Below, piece by piece: positions 1 to 11,440 of a DNA stretch of 64,000 nt. Made by a program: the position numbers and the translations under genes. The notes below the pieces were generated by a model. The model was not told where the DNA came from. It was given only the letters and a program-made list of their open reading frames with translations, and made no database searches. Position 1 is the stretch's first letter. Every line of letters starts with the position of its first letter. Source of the stretch: Alentia gelatinosa (taxonomy: Eukaryota; Annelida; Polychaeta; Phyllodocida; Polynoidae); the NCBI GenBank assembly GCA_950022655.1, contig OX465580.1, forward strand, positions 45,878,028 to 45,942,027, written 5' to 3'.

Positions 1-426
1 CTGTTAGTGGGTTTTATTGGTGGTTCTGAGTAAATTAACTTAGTTCTGACTGTGTTGCATGTGGTTCTGTGTGGACCTAGCAAACTGGTCACGGGCACAA
101 GGTTTTTGGGAATGTCCGAAACATAGATGGGTTCAATCAGCCATATATCAAGGTATGATAATGATACTAGTAACCTCTGATATTTGTATCCTTTTGCAGT
201 AGGGATGTATAGCTTTGTGAAGAAGAAGTGCCTTTTTTTAATTAGAGGGGTTATGGCTAGTGTAGACTAATTTTTAAAATGTTATTTATTTTGTGATGCT
301 TAAATTCAATTTTCCTGAAATATGAGTAAAAGTTGTTCATATGATAGACATGATAATATTCACAGAAACTCAACGAAATTTGGTACACATAAAGTTCAGT
401 ATTAATTCTATCATAATTTTTCCAGT
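1..426. other. AT-rich sequence, nothing recognised
   Basis: No open frame, domain or clear repeat was recognised here. Confidence 0.5.
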
Positions 427-568
427 CCTTACGAGTAACGGCGTCAGCCGTGGGTAGTAATTTTTCTGGTCCTCACCAAGTAACTTTGACATTCTCTCAA
501 AGTTACTCAGTGAGGACCAGAAAGATTACTGCCCGCGGCTGACGCTCACCTCGTAACTTTAACTTTCT
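427..568. repeat. Foldback (hairpin) repeat, copy 1
   Basis: Two arms of about 60 bp are inverted around a short loop near 492-496. The left arm carries a GTCAGCCGTGGGTAGTAAT-type core and the right arm ATTACTGCCCGCGGCTGAC. A related hairpin sharing the AAGTTACTC, ATTACTGCCCGCGG and ACCTCGTAACTTT blocks lies at 32,308-32,420, so this is a dispersed family rather than a chance palindrome. No coding capacity is seen; a miniature foldback element is the simplest reading. Confidence 0.7.
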
Positions 569-1163
569 CTCACTGGAACATTCCTTCGTTCTATCACATA
601 TGGCTGTCAAAGTCTTCAAGTTAAGTTTAGATGTCTGTTTGGCCCTTTGATCATATTTCTTCCCATTCAAAGTAGAATGATTGTTATCGAGAAAGAACCT
701 CCGCAATAACCTATGGAATAAATAAGTAGTATCATTCACAACATTGTTCACAGTAGGATATTATCATCTTTGGCAAATTATGGGCATAGTCATGACATAT
801 AAGTCTCCCAGAGACATTGGTGAATGTTACATTTCGCATAAATAGAGAGTAGTATCGCAATTGGAAGAACCTGGTTATTTCTAGTTCGCACACCCTGGGT
901 CTTAGTAGGACACTCACAATCTCAATAGCTTTGTATGTAGTCCACATAATTAGAACATGATTCATTGCTAGCTCCTATATTATCAGAGTTAAAATTAACA
1001 AAACACTCCTGTAGTTTATTTCTATCTAGTTTTTTAAATCCCTATATAAACAATAATATTCCTTTTGGCATGTTCCCTTTTCGTTTTCCGTATACCATAG
1101 ATCATTATATGGTCTGACAAATAATGATTTATGTTTCCAGACTCTTTTATAAAGTTACTATTA

Positions 1164-1164
<1 letters not shown>
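569..1164. other. Unassigned AT-rich sequence
   Basis: Short ORFs on the minus strand show no recognisable domain. Nothing else is seen. Confidence 0.4.

Positions 1165-1231
<67 letters not shown>
1165..1231. repeat. (TA)n microsatellite
   Basis: About 33 uninterrupted TA units. The Ile-Tyr repeat ORFs predicted on both strands here are artefacts of this run. Confidence 0.97.
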
Positions 1232-1234
<3 letters not shown>

Positions 1235-1284
1235 CAATATGGCTGGACCGGAAGTATAGAAGGAATATACATTACTCTCATCAT

Positions 1285-1505
1285 AAAGGCAGAGAAACAC
1301 CAAGCGAGAAGAGTGGCGATTTCCAGTATCGTCACCACAGAATAACGTGTATGTTAGCTATTATTTCATAACTCACTGATAATTGCTTCTGAGATGCTAG
1401 ATTATCGGTGGGAAATATGACAACGAAATAATATCTCATGTACATGCCATTCTGTGTTGGCTTTTCTGGAGATCGCTGCCGTTTCTCGCTCGGTGGGTGG
1501 CGGGC
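1285..1505. repeat. Foldback repeat, family related to 2,690-2,910
   Basis: The left end has CAAGCGAGAAGAGTGGCGAT and the right end the approximate reverse complement, ATCGCTGCCGTTTCTCGCTC. The same inverted pair recurs in degraded form at 2,690-2,910 (CAAGCGAGAAGATCAGCGAT on its left side). A mobile foldback element is likely; no gene is visible. Confidence 0.6.
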
Positions 1506-1529
1506 ATATGACATGTTGGTTTCTATCGT

Positions 1530-1670
1530 AAAACTGTATGAGTTTTAATCTTGGCCACCGTATGCCACGACTAGAGTTTGGCGCCAAAATTCCAGGAGTG
1601 TAATGCGATGGCCACGATTAAAACGAATCAGGTCTTGATTTATCCTACCCTGTCTCCTCGATTTTGGAAT
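1530..1670. repeat. Dispersed foldback repeat, copy 1
   Basis: Contains AGTTTTAATCTTGGC on the left and GGCCACGATTAAAACGAAT on the right, flanking a core with GGAATTTTGGC-type sequence, so it folds back on itself. A second, longer copy with the same ends and the same downstream TTTATCCTAC block lies at 14,785-14,990. Confidence 0.65.
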
Positions 1671-1689
1671 ATTACGTGATAACAATTAT

Positions 1690-2125
1690 GTATGCCACAA
1701 GTGGCATATACAACTCCGTATGCCAGTCAGAGTGGCATACGGAAACTCAATGTTAAACCTATGGGATTTTATATTAGGGGTAGGTTAATATCATGAAACA
1801 TCACAAAATTTCATATGATTGTTTATATGGCATGAGTTGTCTTCGCTGCATGATGTCACGAAGCGGAGCTGAGTGATATTTGTAGCAGAAGACAACGAAT
1901 GGCATATAAAAAATTATATGGAATTGAGTGATGTTTAGATTTTATCCTACCCTGTTACATGCTTTTAACATCATATGTCACCAGTGGCATATAAATATTT
2001 TATGCCATAACCGTGGCATACAGTCACACCATGTTAAGTCTATGGAGATTAATATGAGGGGTAGGATAATACTTGCATATTATGTGCCTCTTACGTGCCT
2101 CTCATGTATATGGCTCATATAACAC
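1690..2125. repeat. Paired imperfect repeats rich in GTGGCATA palindromes
   Basis: GTATGCCACnnnnGTGGCATA-type palindromes occur near 1,690-1,740 and again near 1,975-2,020. Each is followed by a similar block (ATGTTAAnnCTATGG...AGGGGTAGG) at 1,750-1,790 and 2,030-2,070. Between them a short hairpin (GTTGTCTTCG...AGAAGACAAC) lies near 1,838-1,900. This looks like two copies or two ends of one non-coding element. Confidence 0.5.
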
Positions 2126-2689
2126 ACACCGACCTGCAAAAGGGTGTACTAAAATACTCCTCTTCTTTTGTTAAATTGGAAAAAGGTTCTTCCCATCAGG
2201 AAATTCGGGCCCCCGATTTTCGGCGATTCCACAGATTTCCCCGGAAAAGATAAATTAAAACCTCAATATCTTCACTAAAATCCTCTGAACCTCTTCTGGT
2301 ATTCGTGGCTGATATACAACTATTCTAGGTCTTTCATATATTTTGAACTATTGTTGATAACTTTGTTTACAAAATGCATCAGAGTTTTCTATAACACGGA
2401 TACAGTGAAATAGATATTTCAAAGTTCATATCAGATGCGCTCTGGGCGATTCTTTGATAACACCTTCGATTAAAAATGTCATATTATCTTGATCTATGTT
2501 ATATCAAGATAGCTGGCTAAATAATATACCTGTTACCAGACACAGTGTATCCCATGGCAAAAGCGGTAAAATCCTATATTATTCATATTGTATCCTTTCA
2601 AACAAGGCTACGGGGCAAATTAGCTTAGCCGATAGACTGTCTGGCCCCAACTCGTTTGATTCGCTCACTTATTTTTCTGACTTAAACCG
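2126..2689. other. Unassigned sequence
   Basis: No convincing coding frame or repeat structure was seen. Confidence 0.4.
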
Positions 2690-2910
2690 GGGACATACCA
2701 AGCGAGAAGATCAGCGATTTCTGGAATTGCCAACACAAATGGCCCGTATCTGAAATATAATTTCATAGTAATATCTCCCATCGATGATTCAGCATCTCAG
2801 GAGCAGTTATCAGGTAAAATGTTATATACTAGCTTCACCTACACGCCATTTTCTGTTGGCGATTTCGGGAATTGCTGCGTTTTTCACATGTTGTGTCTCT
2901 GACACATATA
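2690..2910. repeat. Degraded second copy of the foldback repeat at 1,285-1,505
   Basis: Shares CAAGCGAGAAGA and the inverted ATTGCTGCGTTTTTC-type end with the first copy; the interior has diverged. Confidence 0.5.
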
Positions 2911-2977
2911 GATGTACGGGCTTATAACCAGATACCTTGATATGGCATAGATGTGGATAATATGACATGAGAACGAA

Positions 2978-3737
2978 CACTGCACGAAACTAACCACTTT
3001 ACATATATATGCGAACAGCGTATATTGGTATGCTTTTGTGCATACAAGGTCGTCCTATTCCCTATGTGTATACACCTTATCTGTAGGCGTCTGATTCATA
3101 TATACGCCTGATTCATATATACGCCTGATTCTGTTGTATTTACAGCACTATCCAATAGTACCAATCTCTACCACTTGGGGATACTACTGTATCATATTTC
3201 ATATGCCATTAGAAATTAAGTCCTTAGTATATGGAAAAGGTCTGTTCAGATACCAACATTGTCGCGGCAGTAGCGTGGGTAACCGGGGGTAACTGGAGGT
3301 AGCCGAGCGAACCCTGTGGCGGCGGCGGGGGCTTCAGTGTTGGTGCAACCTCTACCAACACTCACGAGTGTGGCAGCCGGCTGTGAGGGTGGCTGTGGCA
3401 CAGAGAGCACCCGCCAACCCATGGGGGAGGGAGGGGGAATAGGGCTTCACTGAGAGTGTAGGGATACCCTCAAACTAACTCCTTTTTCATTTTCTATCGC
3501 GACACATATACGCCCGGCCTATACGTGTCGCGCAGAGGATGTTTTATCTCGCATACGCCTGGTGTGAAATACAGCCAAGACGCGTCCATATACAAAAGGA
3601 AACGGTTTAGTATACGCCTCATATTCTGGTGTGGATTAGAAGTGTATACATACAAATGAAAACAAGGCAATATACAGCCGATATGTGCGATGCCGCGATG
3701 GCGCATATATGAATAAAGGCATTAGTTTCGTGCAGTG
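2978..3737. mobile_element. TIR element (MITE-like), family CACTGCACGAAACTAA
   Basis: The element begins CACTGCACGAAACTAA and ends with the exact reverse complement. Similarity continues inward with gaps to about 35 bp (ACATATATATGCG on the left, CATATATGCGC on the inverted right). The interior has many tandem-like TATACGCC blocks and a G-rich stretch at 3,250-3,470. There is no transposase ORF, so it is non-autonomous. A shorter member of the family lies at 41,149-41,400. I could not recognise a target duplication, so the superfamily is undetermined. Confidence 0.75.
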
Positions 3738-3920
3738 GTAGGTCTTAACCCTGGGTCAATGATGACAAGCTACATGAAATCCACAACAGAAAGAATTCGA
3801 TCTCGGCACGTCGCTCAAAAGGTGTTGGGACCTTAAACGTGCAAAGATCTGAAATACATGTGCAAAGAATATAAATAAGGAGATTCATCAAGTATAACCC
3901 ATGATTCATTTGTTTATATA

Positions 3921-4063
3921 AACAATAATGACTGGTTTTGTGTATGAGTGGCCGTAATCTCTGAGCAGTTGACGCGTAGTAATATCGGAGCGATTAGCAA
4001 GGATATTACGTCGTCAATTATGAGGAGATTACGGTCACTCGTATAAAAACCAATCATTATTGT
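3921..4063. mobile_element. Short foldback element
   Basis: Two arms of about 63 bp (AACAATAATGACTGGTTTT on the left, inverted AAAACCAATCATTATTGT on the right) nearly fill the element, leaving a loop of about 14 bp near 3,986-4,000. A strong hairpin of this type is typical of miniature foldback transposons. No gene. Confidence 0.7.
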
Positions 4064-4507
4064 ATTTATTACACACCTACAAGATTAATGACAAGTCATT
4101 GCAATTAAAAAGTTTCTGTAAGCCATTTAGTTCCAGACACCACAACACTGTCAAGTGTGGCAGTAATTCAGTGTAGACTTACACCAATAATATAGTTCGG
4201 CATTAATATGGAGACTCTGTAATAGGTGGCTAATAAAATTATATCACCACTAACATATTTGTTGACGATGTTAGTCTCAAGGCGCTTCACCATGGAGTCA
4301 CCTCATTGTCACTGTTTGTTGTTTCCATGGTGGTGGTCCGATCATTGGTTGATGCTATGTTTACACCAGCATCCCAGCAGTCCCGGCAGTCCCGCCAGCT
4401 CAGACCGTACTCTGCCATCAAATGTTTATGACATTTTTATGGCCTTTCATCAACTCAATCGAAAATAGGCTGGTGACCTGAGGTCCACTGCAGTGAGTTT
4501 AGGATAC

Positions 4508-4819
4508 CAGGGACCTGTTTCACTAGGTTCATGACATGTCTGTGACACCATGCAGACATTGGGTTTGTCTAGTTTCGTGACAACACAAGTAGTTGCACTT
4601 AGGAAAACACAGACCCCAAACATAAGAATTAGACAAAACTACACATCATGGACCTGTTACACTAGTTCCGTGACAAAAGTGTTAGACAGATATGAAAGGC
4701 AGCACCAACAGTGCAAGCAAGAACGGACAAAACGAAGTCTAATGTCTAGTTCTTATGAAACAGACACAGCATCTAGACGACATCTAGACATGTCACGAAA
4801 CTTGTGAAGCAGGTCCCTG
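4508..4819. mobile_element. MITE, TIR CAGGGACCTGTTTCA, copy 1
   Basis: Ends CAGGGACCTGTTTCACTAG and the inverted CTTGTGAAGCAGGTCCCTG. Inside the ends there are further inverted ACATGTC blocks. The length is about 312 bp without coding capacity. A second copy starts only 43 bp downstream. Confidence 0.8.
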
Positions 4820-4862
4820 GTTACCGTAGTCTTGCAGTGGTGTTGCCAGTACACATGTGGTG

Positions 4863-5168
4863 CAGGGACCTGTTTCAGTAGTCTCGTGACATTAGGCATA
4901 GACAGACATCAACAGCGGCACTAACAGTGCAAGCAACAGCGGAAAAAGACTAGCAAATATCAGGAAATCAGAGGGCGAATCTTCTTCATAATTATTTGGA
5001 ACGATTATAGATTATATGTATCCCTTACTCACGTTAAAGTGTCATTGCTTAATTCCTACGAGAAGTGAGTGAAACTCCGTGTGTCATTGATTGCAATCTT
5101 GTGATCTGTCCGTATGGTGTCACAGACGCCATCTAGACATGTCACGAAGCTACTGAAACAGGTCCCTG
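4863..5168. mobile_element. MITE, TIR CAGGGACCTGTTTCA, copy 2
   Basis: The same family as 4,508-4,819, in the same orientation, with ends CAGGGACCTGTTTCAGTAG and the inverted CTACTGAAACAGGTCCCTG. No target duplication is recognisable in either copy. Confidence 0.8.
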
Positions 5169-6090
5169 GTCCGGCCTACACCACCTATAAAACCATTCTG
5201 AGCCCGCCCGGCTACGGACGAGTCCATGGTCAAGGGCGGTGAAGCATAGTGACTTACATCAGTCCTGCTAGTGTCACAGTTGCGGAATCGGTAACTTATG
5301 CTAGAATGTGAGTTAAGACGAACTAAGGTTTGTTGTAGTAGAATGTGGTACCTGCCACTTATCTCACCCCGGTAGTCCCACGGTAATGTCTCGGTAGGTA
5401 TGAAAGGCTTCCTCACCATCTCATCGTGCTGGTTCCCTGTATCACAACTACAAGGGATTCTTTAGCATCCCCCTTCTTGCCTTGGTTAATGTACACTATG
5501 GCTTCACGTGGATTGTAGTTGGTGGTAACATTGATGTGCTAATAAATACTTCATCCTTCGGGACAACACCTTCACTCCCTTGAGAGGGACTTCAACTCAC
5601 TGGCAGATGCAGTGGAGTGGCATGATTGGATGGTTTAACCTATTAATATATTTGTAAATTATTGGTACATATTCTTTCCGGTGTGCTGTAGAGTCCTTTT
5701 ATTTACATTTATTCTGTAATTTCGGTAATATTCTGTAGTGTCTATGATTTCTATTGAAAATTGTTTTATTGGTACTCTTTTACACTTGTTATACGCTGGT
5801 GTTTAATCTGTTTTGAAATAAATCTTTAAATATATTTGAATTTCTGGTGTCTGCTCTTATATTTGCCCAGTTTTCACTCTCAATATTTCATTCATCTCAT
5901 TCGATTTCAAGTTAATTCAAGAGTTAGAGAAGATATTGAGATAAGTATTCAAGTAGTCACTAATTTTAAAGTTACTTCGGTATATGTTTCAAAAATAGTT
6001 CTTCTATGCTTCTATGGGGAAACTGATGAGAGTGACCTTCAGTTTATAATTTCTTTTACAAAAACATAGACATCAGCACCAGTGGAAATA
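5169..6090. other. Unassigned sequence
   Basis: A few short ORFs without domains; nothing supported. Confidence 0.4.
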
Positions 6091-6099
6091 AATGATAAT

Positions 6100-7369
6100 C
6101 ACATGTGTATCACTTTCACAAGGCAATGGAGGTGAGCCAACCAAATGGGTGTTGGACATGTCTTCGGCAGATGATGGCCTCTACATAGATGGCCGTGGAT
6201 GGCTGCAGTTCTGTGTCAGGAGACTGGGATGGCTGCTGTTGTGTCGATGTGGATGGCAGGCAGGATGCAGCAGGAGGTGGTGGTTGCTGACAGGCGATGT
6301 TCATCCTCGGTTATTGCTGCTGCATCAACTGCCTCTCTCCTGGGAGAGCCACATGCCTGCCTGGAAGGTCACCTGTGATGGCTATTGTGAAGGAGGTGGT
6401 TGCCACTGATGTGCAGGGTCCAGCCGTGCTTGTCATCGATCAGGATTATCCACTGGGGCCACCAGTCTCACTGCCGAGGCTGCTGCCAACTCTCGGTTGT
6501 TGTTGACCTGACACTCATGTAGCACGACCATCACATGTATGATTCTCTGACTCATGACGGTGGCGTTCCTGCAGGCTGGCATGCATACCAGCAATGCACC
6601 CAGAGAATGCCATTACCAATCGAGGAACTATTGACTGGGGCTTGCTTTCATGAATGTCTGGAGCAGATTCAAAAGGATGTTCAGATCGTTGTCACTAATG
6701 GCGATGTGACTCCTGTCGGTGCAAGGTTGACGTCAGATGTGGGACTAGATGACGGTGGCTGCAGAGACTGGCACTGGAAGATGCAGAACAACTGGCACTG
6801 CCACTGGCATCGGCAGATGGTTTGAAGGGAGCAACAGTGCGACTGGTGATGTGTTCCAACAGGAATTGGAACGGGTACCAGATCTATCAGTCAGTGACTC
6901 TGCTCTCTTGCTCAATTTCCTGACAATTCTCTACAGTTTGCTGAGCTTCGTACATATGCTGTCATACCATGTCTTCAGCTGATGAGGTGCCATTTCCGGC
7001 CAAAGCCAGTCCTTCAGGGAGCTGTCTTTGAAATCAGCTAGGCACTTTGATTAAAGTTCTGGATTCTGTTACCGAGATTTGGTGAAGTTTGTGCAGATGT
7101 GTGCTGCCAGGCAGCGATGGCGGGTGAGTAGGAACATCTTCAGTTTCTGATGATTCATGCTCTAGCTCAGCATCTGTTCCTGCATCAGGATCTTCAACTT
7201 CTGATTCCTGCGGTGGTTCTGTAATGACATCAACAGCAGCAGTAGTCTCTGGTGGATCTGGTGCAACTGGTGCATCTGGTGATGTGTACCCTTCTTCTGC
7301 TTGAGGTCGAATGAACCTGTCCGCCCACACTTCTGAAATATACCCAGCATGGACGAAACTCAATGCCAA
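6100..7369 (-). pseudogene. Possible decayed transposon-associated coding region
   Basis: On the minus strand a 111-residue open frame (7,369 to 7,034) encodes an acidic Pro/Thr/Glu-rich peptide. Further downstream (about 7,000-6,900) a second frame reads MAPHQLKTWYDSICTKLSKL, a stop, then RIVRKLSKRAESLTDR, faintly like the SANT/MADF-type helix-turn-helix regions of transposon partner proteins. The rest, down to 6,100, is Ser/Pro/Gln-rich with many stops. Composition differs from its AT-rich surroundings. The identity is not established; a host low-complexity exon is an alternative. Confidence 0.22.
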
Positions 7370-8305
7370 TCAACCGCAGTCTGCATTAACTCACCCTACT
7401 GGGCCTTAAGTCTAGGTGAACATCAATCATAACTAACCTTAAGTCCCAAGGCTTCATTAAACCCCTGTCATGCTCACTGCCGGGGCCAAAGTAGACAGGC
7501 CTCAAATCACCCTCTGTGAGAAGTCCCCGGCAAAGCCCAGCGACTTATGGTCACAAAGTCCGTCAGCTCAAGGCTTTTGGAGGTAAGTTAAGGTTGCGGC
7601 GGAAGCTGCGGTGATTTGAGGCAAATTCTGGTTCTTATAGAGGTTAATTGTTGAATTGGCTATAACTGTGGGCCGTATGATTATTGTACAGTCATCTGCC
7701 GCCTACCGGACAAGACAACTGCGAGATGGCCGCTTACCAGATAGTGCCAACAGCTGTCCGTGCAACACCCGCCCAGAATTTTATAAGCCAATTCACACGC
7801 CTCCTTATAATTAGTTAGGGGGGCTGCCATATCATATCATCACTTTCTCACTGAATAAATTCTGTGTGTGAATGTTGACAAAAGATCTTTAAGGTATAAA
7901 GGCCATAGCATACTGTACGATATTGGAATATGAATGTTTTCTTATCAGTGAACAATTGTAAACTCAGTGTGGACAGAATTACTTAGATTAACTTCTACCA
8001 TCCCCTTTCTTGTAACATGCTGTGATGTTTGAGATGCTGCAAATATTCACCTGAGATATGTTAAGACTAGATTGCGATAAAGGAAGTTAATTGACAATAA
8101 GACAAAATCGCACAGTGTGTTTTCCACTTTCAGTCATATATGACCCTTTTGGGGCCGGTCCTATACGGTCCTATAATTGGCCCTCGGGTCCTACAATCAC
8201 TTCTTGGGTTCTACATGTGCCCTGAAGGCCCTGCAGGGCTTTGAGTATAGGTATGGTAAATATTTTGGTATTAGAGACTGAATAAGGCAAGGTGATACTG
8301 AAGTT
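7370..8305. other. Unassigned; one short inverted repeat
   Basis: CCTCAAATCACC (about 7,500) and GGTGATTTGAGG (about 7,610) form a small inverted pair. Nothing else is recognised. Confidence 0.4.
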
Positions 8306-8309
8306 ATGT

Positions 8310-8590
8310 TAGCACAACAGTATGTTAGTATGTAGGGATATGTGGGTATGATGGTATGTTGCTATGTCGGTATGTCAGTTTATAATACAGTATGTCGGTA
8401 CGACAGTGCATTACTGAATTATATCATACATGCAAAAGTGAGACTGTTGTGAGACTACTGTACAACTGCTGTTGAGAGTCTGTTGTCAGACTGTTACAAG
8501 ATTGTTGCAAGATTGTTGTAAGACTGTTGTATGACTGTTGTAAGACCTTTTCGTGACTACTTTGAGACTGCTGTGAGACTGTTATAAAAC
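8310..8590. repeat. Degenerate simple repeats
   Basis: First a stretch of irregular GTATGT(C/T)GGTATG units (about 8,315-8,405), then a stretch of GACTGTTGTAA-like 11-15 bp units (about 8,440-8,585). No coding meaning. Confidence 0.75.
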
Positions 8591-10400
8591 GTGAGTATAT
8601 TGTTTTTCCCTACGTTTTGATTCGGCGTTGTTCCATTAACGACGGATGTTCATCTCCTCCTTGTTAGATAGTGAAGCGATTCATGCAGATAACATTGTGT
8701 ATTTAGGTGAGGATGTTCAGGACACATATAAGACACATAGGAGGCTGAGACAACGGGAGGGAGATATTAATAGCCACTAGTGCCACTCTAATTATTTACT
8801 GCGGTACTAATGATTCCTGTTGCTAGTTACCATAACTATTATCGCAAACATCCTGGTAACTTCATATTATTTGCGTCATGCTGTTCATAACAATTCAGTT
8901 ACATGGTAACAAATTTACATTGCACTTGTCATCGAAACTAAACCGTTAGCTTTTAGTCTTTTGTTGGTGTATTTACAAATGTATCTAGATATGGCAGGTT
9001 TATGGGTTTCACAATCCTCTAATATTTCACATAATATTACATCTAGATACATTCATTTAAAAACGGCTACCTCAAAGGAAATGCACATAGTATGTCTGTG
9101 GAAGCTTGTCTTCTTTTAAAAGACTACGCTACTCATTTAGATGTTCTCCGACAGAACGCATAGAATAGGTGAAGGCAGATGAGAATTGCATCATGAAGAA
9201 AAACACAACGCTGTGGAGAGCGTTGCAAACATTCTTTCCTTCGGAGTAACAAGAACGACGCTTAAAACCCGGAAGTAAAATATTTAGTTCCGTACAGATG
9301 ACATAAAACCCTTGAGCTGCTTTGTGGGAAACCGTATCTCTAACCCCAACAGCTAAAGTTCAGACTGCAGAATATTCCTTCGAGTTGGATATGGCAGGCC
9401 AACTTAAAGGAAAAATAAAGGAATTTCCGTTTGAAACGGAGAGGGTTGTGAATTAAACACGAAATGAAAGGAATCTGTGAACAGTCTTTTCAATACAAGC
9501 TTTCTCTGAAATACCCCAAAGTAGCATTACTTTTTCTGCTCATCAGACACAAAAGCTACATATTGTATTGATCTTATTACATTTTCCTTTGCATTTTGTT
9601 ATTAGCCATGGACATTGACAGACCTGCTAGCCCCCTTTATAGTTTCCTGAGGCGTTCACAGATTATGTGTGCCGCTTTTATCCTGCAAGACTCTACTTGA
9701 TCCTTCTGCCTTATTATTTATAAGGTATTCCTGGGTTCAATGAAATAAGCGCTCAAGCGATCAAGGTACACACTTCGACAGTTGCTCTGAGCGCAGGGGT
9801 CCTAGTCAGTGCGAGCAGCTCAACACTAAGCCCACAAGATAAACAACTGCTAGTATTCGTTTATTGCAGAGTATTGGGTTGAGCCCCGAAGTACCAGGCT
9901 TACCGAGTAAAGAGGACTCATTCAGCCTTTTAAACGATATGGGGTTAGTTTTATAAGTATCCGTGAAGTGGCATGCAGACAGGAAGTAGAGGTTTTGATT
10001 TTTTATGAAATCTTTAAATGTGGTAGCTCTTCTACTTACACCAGCGGTTTAGTAACGGTTATAATGACGAACTACGAGTCCATGTGAGTATTTATATATC
10101 AATACGAGTACATGTAATTAAAACCTGCATTGTAAAAGATTACATAACGAAGTTACACATATAAATTTGTGAAAATATGTGTAGTTTGTAATATGAGGTT
10201 GAATTAACTTGAAAGTTAAAATTTGAAACCTTGTTAACATAGATGTGAATAGTGTTTGTAATACGTATGTATTAAAATACCATGTTGGTAAAATGAAAAC
10301 CAAATACCTTTGTTTGTGATAGGTAAATATTAAATTACCATATTGGTAAGGAAATTATGAGTATACGTTATACTTATAAAACATGATAAGTATTAAGACA
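8591..10400. other. Unassigned sequence
   Basis: No supported gene or repeat. The last few hundred bases (about 10,100-10,440) may be the 3' non-coding part of the minus-strand retroelement that follows, but no terminal repeat could be seen. Confidence 0.35.
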
Positions 10401-10450
10401 TGAGATAACATTTAACTAACAGGCCAAAGGGCCAAACCTTGAATGTTAGT

Positions 10451-11440
10451 TCATGGCAAGTAGAGTGCCATCAATTTGGTGGACGACCATGTGCCGAGCT
10501 TGCGTACATGGTCGAGTGTGTGGCCAGACTCGAGTGCCGAGTGAGTGCCTCCTCTCCGGAACGAGTGGATGGAGAAAGCAAGCGGATGAGGGACTTCTGC
10601 ACGAGACAGAAGTAAGCGGAGTATGGCAGTAAACTGTGTTGGAGAGAGAGGGTCACCGGATGATGTGAGAAACATGGGATCTAGCTGGTTACCGGGGTAC
10701 GCAGCTCTATAAGAAACCCATTCTCTGACTGGACACCATCTACCTGATATGGCAGGGATGTTGATCGTTAGCGGTGGTGACAAGATGTTGATCGTCTTGG
10801 ATGAACGTAAGGTGATTATGAGGGCATTGGTTGTGACCTTGACGTCGGATCTCGTGACTGTGTGGCTCGTTCCCAATGAAACTTTGACTGGCACGAAGAG
10901 ATTTGAAGACCTCATCAGGGAGAAAAATGGAAGTAACGCGGCCGATCTGAAGAGAAGACCCTCTGAAAGATGCCTCGAGAGGTCGCAGATTCTGTCAAGT
11001 AGATCTCGTGTCATGGGTTGAGCTTGTCTCGTGACGTGGCCGGAACGAACTGCTGCTCCCTTTGTGATTGCGACAGCTTGTGGCGAAAGGAACGCTGATG
11101 AATCGCCGCCGTAATCCGAAATCCAAGCCCTCGCTCCCGCTAGATAGTTTTTAACCACTCCTGGTGATGCTAGATCAGCTGCGAGGAACTGGACGTATAA
11201 GCACGTGTCCAGTACCGAGGGATGCGTGGGCGTTGCTATGTTCTTCGTGGCGAAAGCTAAATATTTCTTAGCCTGCGATGCTTTGTTCTTGGCTGTACTC
11301 GTCGCCTGTGCTGCTTCCAGTGACAACAGCATCTGTGCATGAAGTGCCATGTCCGTCCCTGGAAAGAAGGAAAGCATCCACGGTGAACAGTTCGTCTGAA
11401 GCTGGGCAACAGACCAAACAAGGTTCTGATGAAAAAACAC
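10451..11440 (-). CDS. Tyrosine recombinase of the Ngaro/DIRS-type element
   Basis: A 329-residue open frame. It should recombine the circular cDNA of the element into the genome by a phage-integrase mechanism. Visible catalytic residues are Arg177 in LMRSSNLF, His292 and Arg295 in HSFRRGG, Trp318 in LGTW, and the nucleophile Tyr327 in ALYLP, only two residues from the natural stop. The N-terminal half (about 35-150) looks like the helical core-binding domain. The frame overlaps the end of RT/RNase H by about 170 bp in another frame, as is usual in this class. All key residues are present, so the protein may be intact. The true start is uncertain; Met31 of the open frame is an alternative. 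Confidence 0.88.
   Translation of the reverse strand: MFFHQNLVWSVAQLQTNCSPWMLSFFPGTDMALHAQMLLSLEAAQATSTAKNKASQAKKYLAFATKNIATPTHPSVLDTCLYVQFLAADLASPGVVKNYLAGARAWISDYGGDSSAFLSPQAVAITKGAAVRSGHVTRQAQPMTRDLLDRICDLSRHLSEGLLFRSAALLPFFSLMRSSNLFVPVKVSLGTSHTVTRSDVKVTTNALIITLRSSKTINILSPPLTINIPAISGRWCPVREWVSYRAAYPGNQLDPMFLTSSGDPLSPTQFTAILRLLLSRAEVPHPLAFSIHSFRRGGTHSALESGHTLDHVRKLGTWSSTKLMALYLP

Noticed and set aside
1034..1345. Ile/Tyr-repeat ORFs on both strands
   Set aside because: They are translations of the (TA)n microsatellite.
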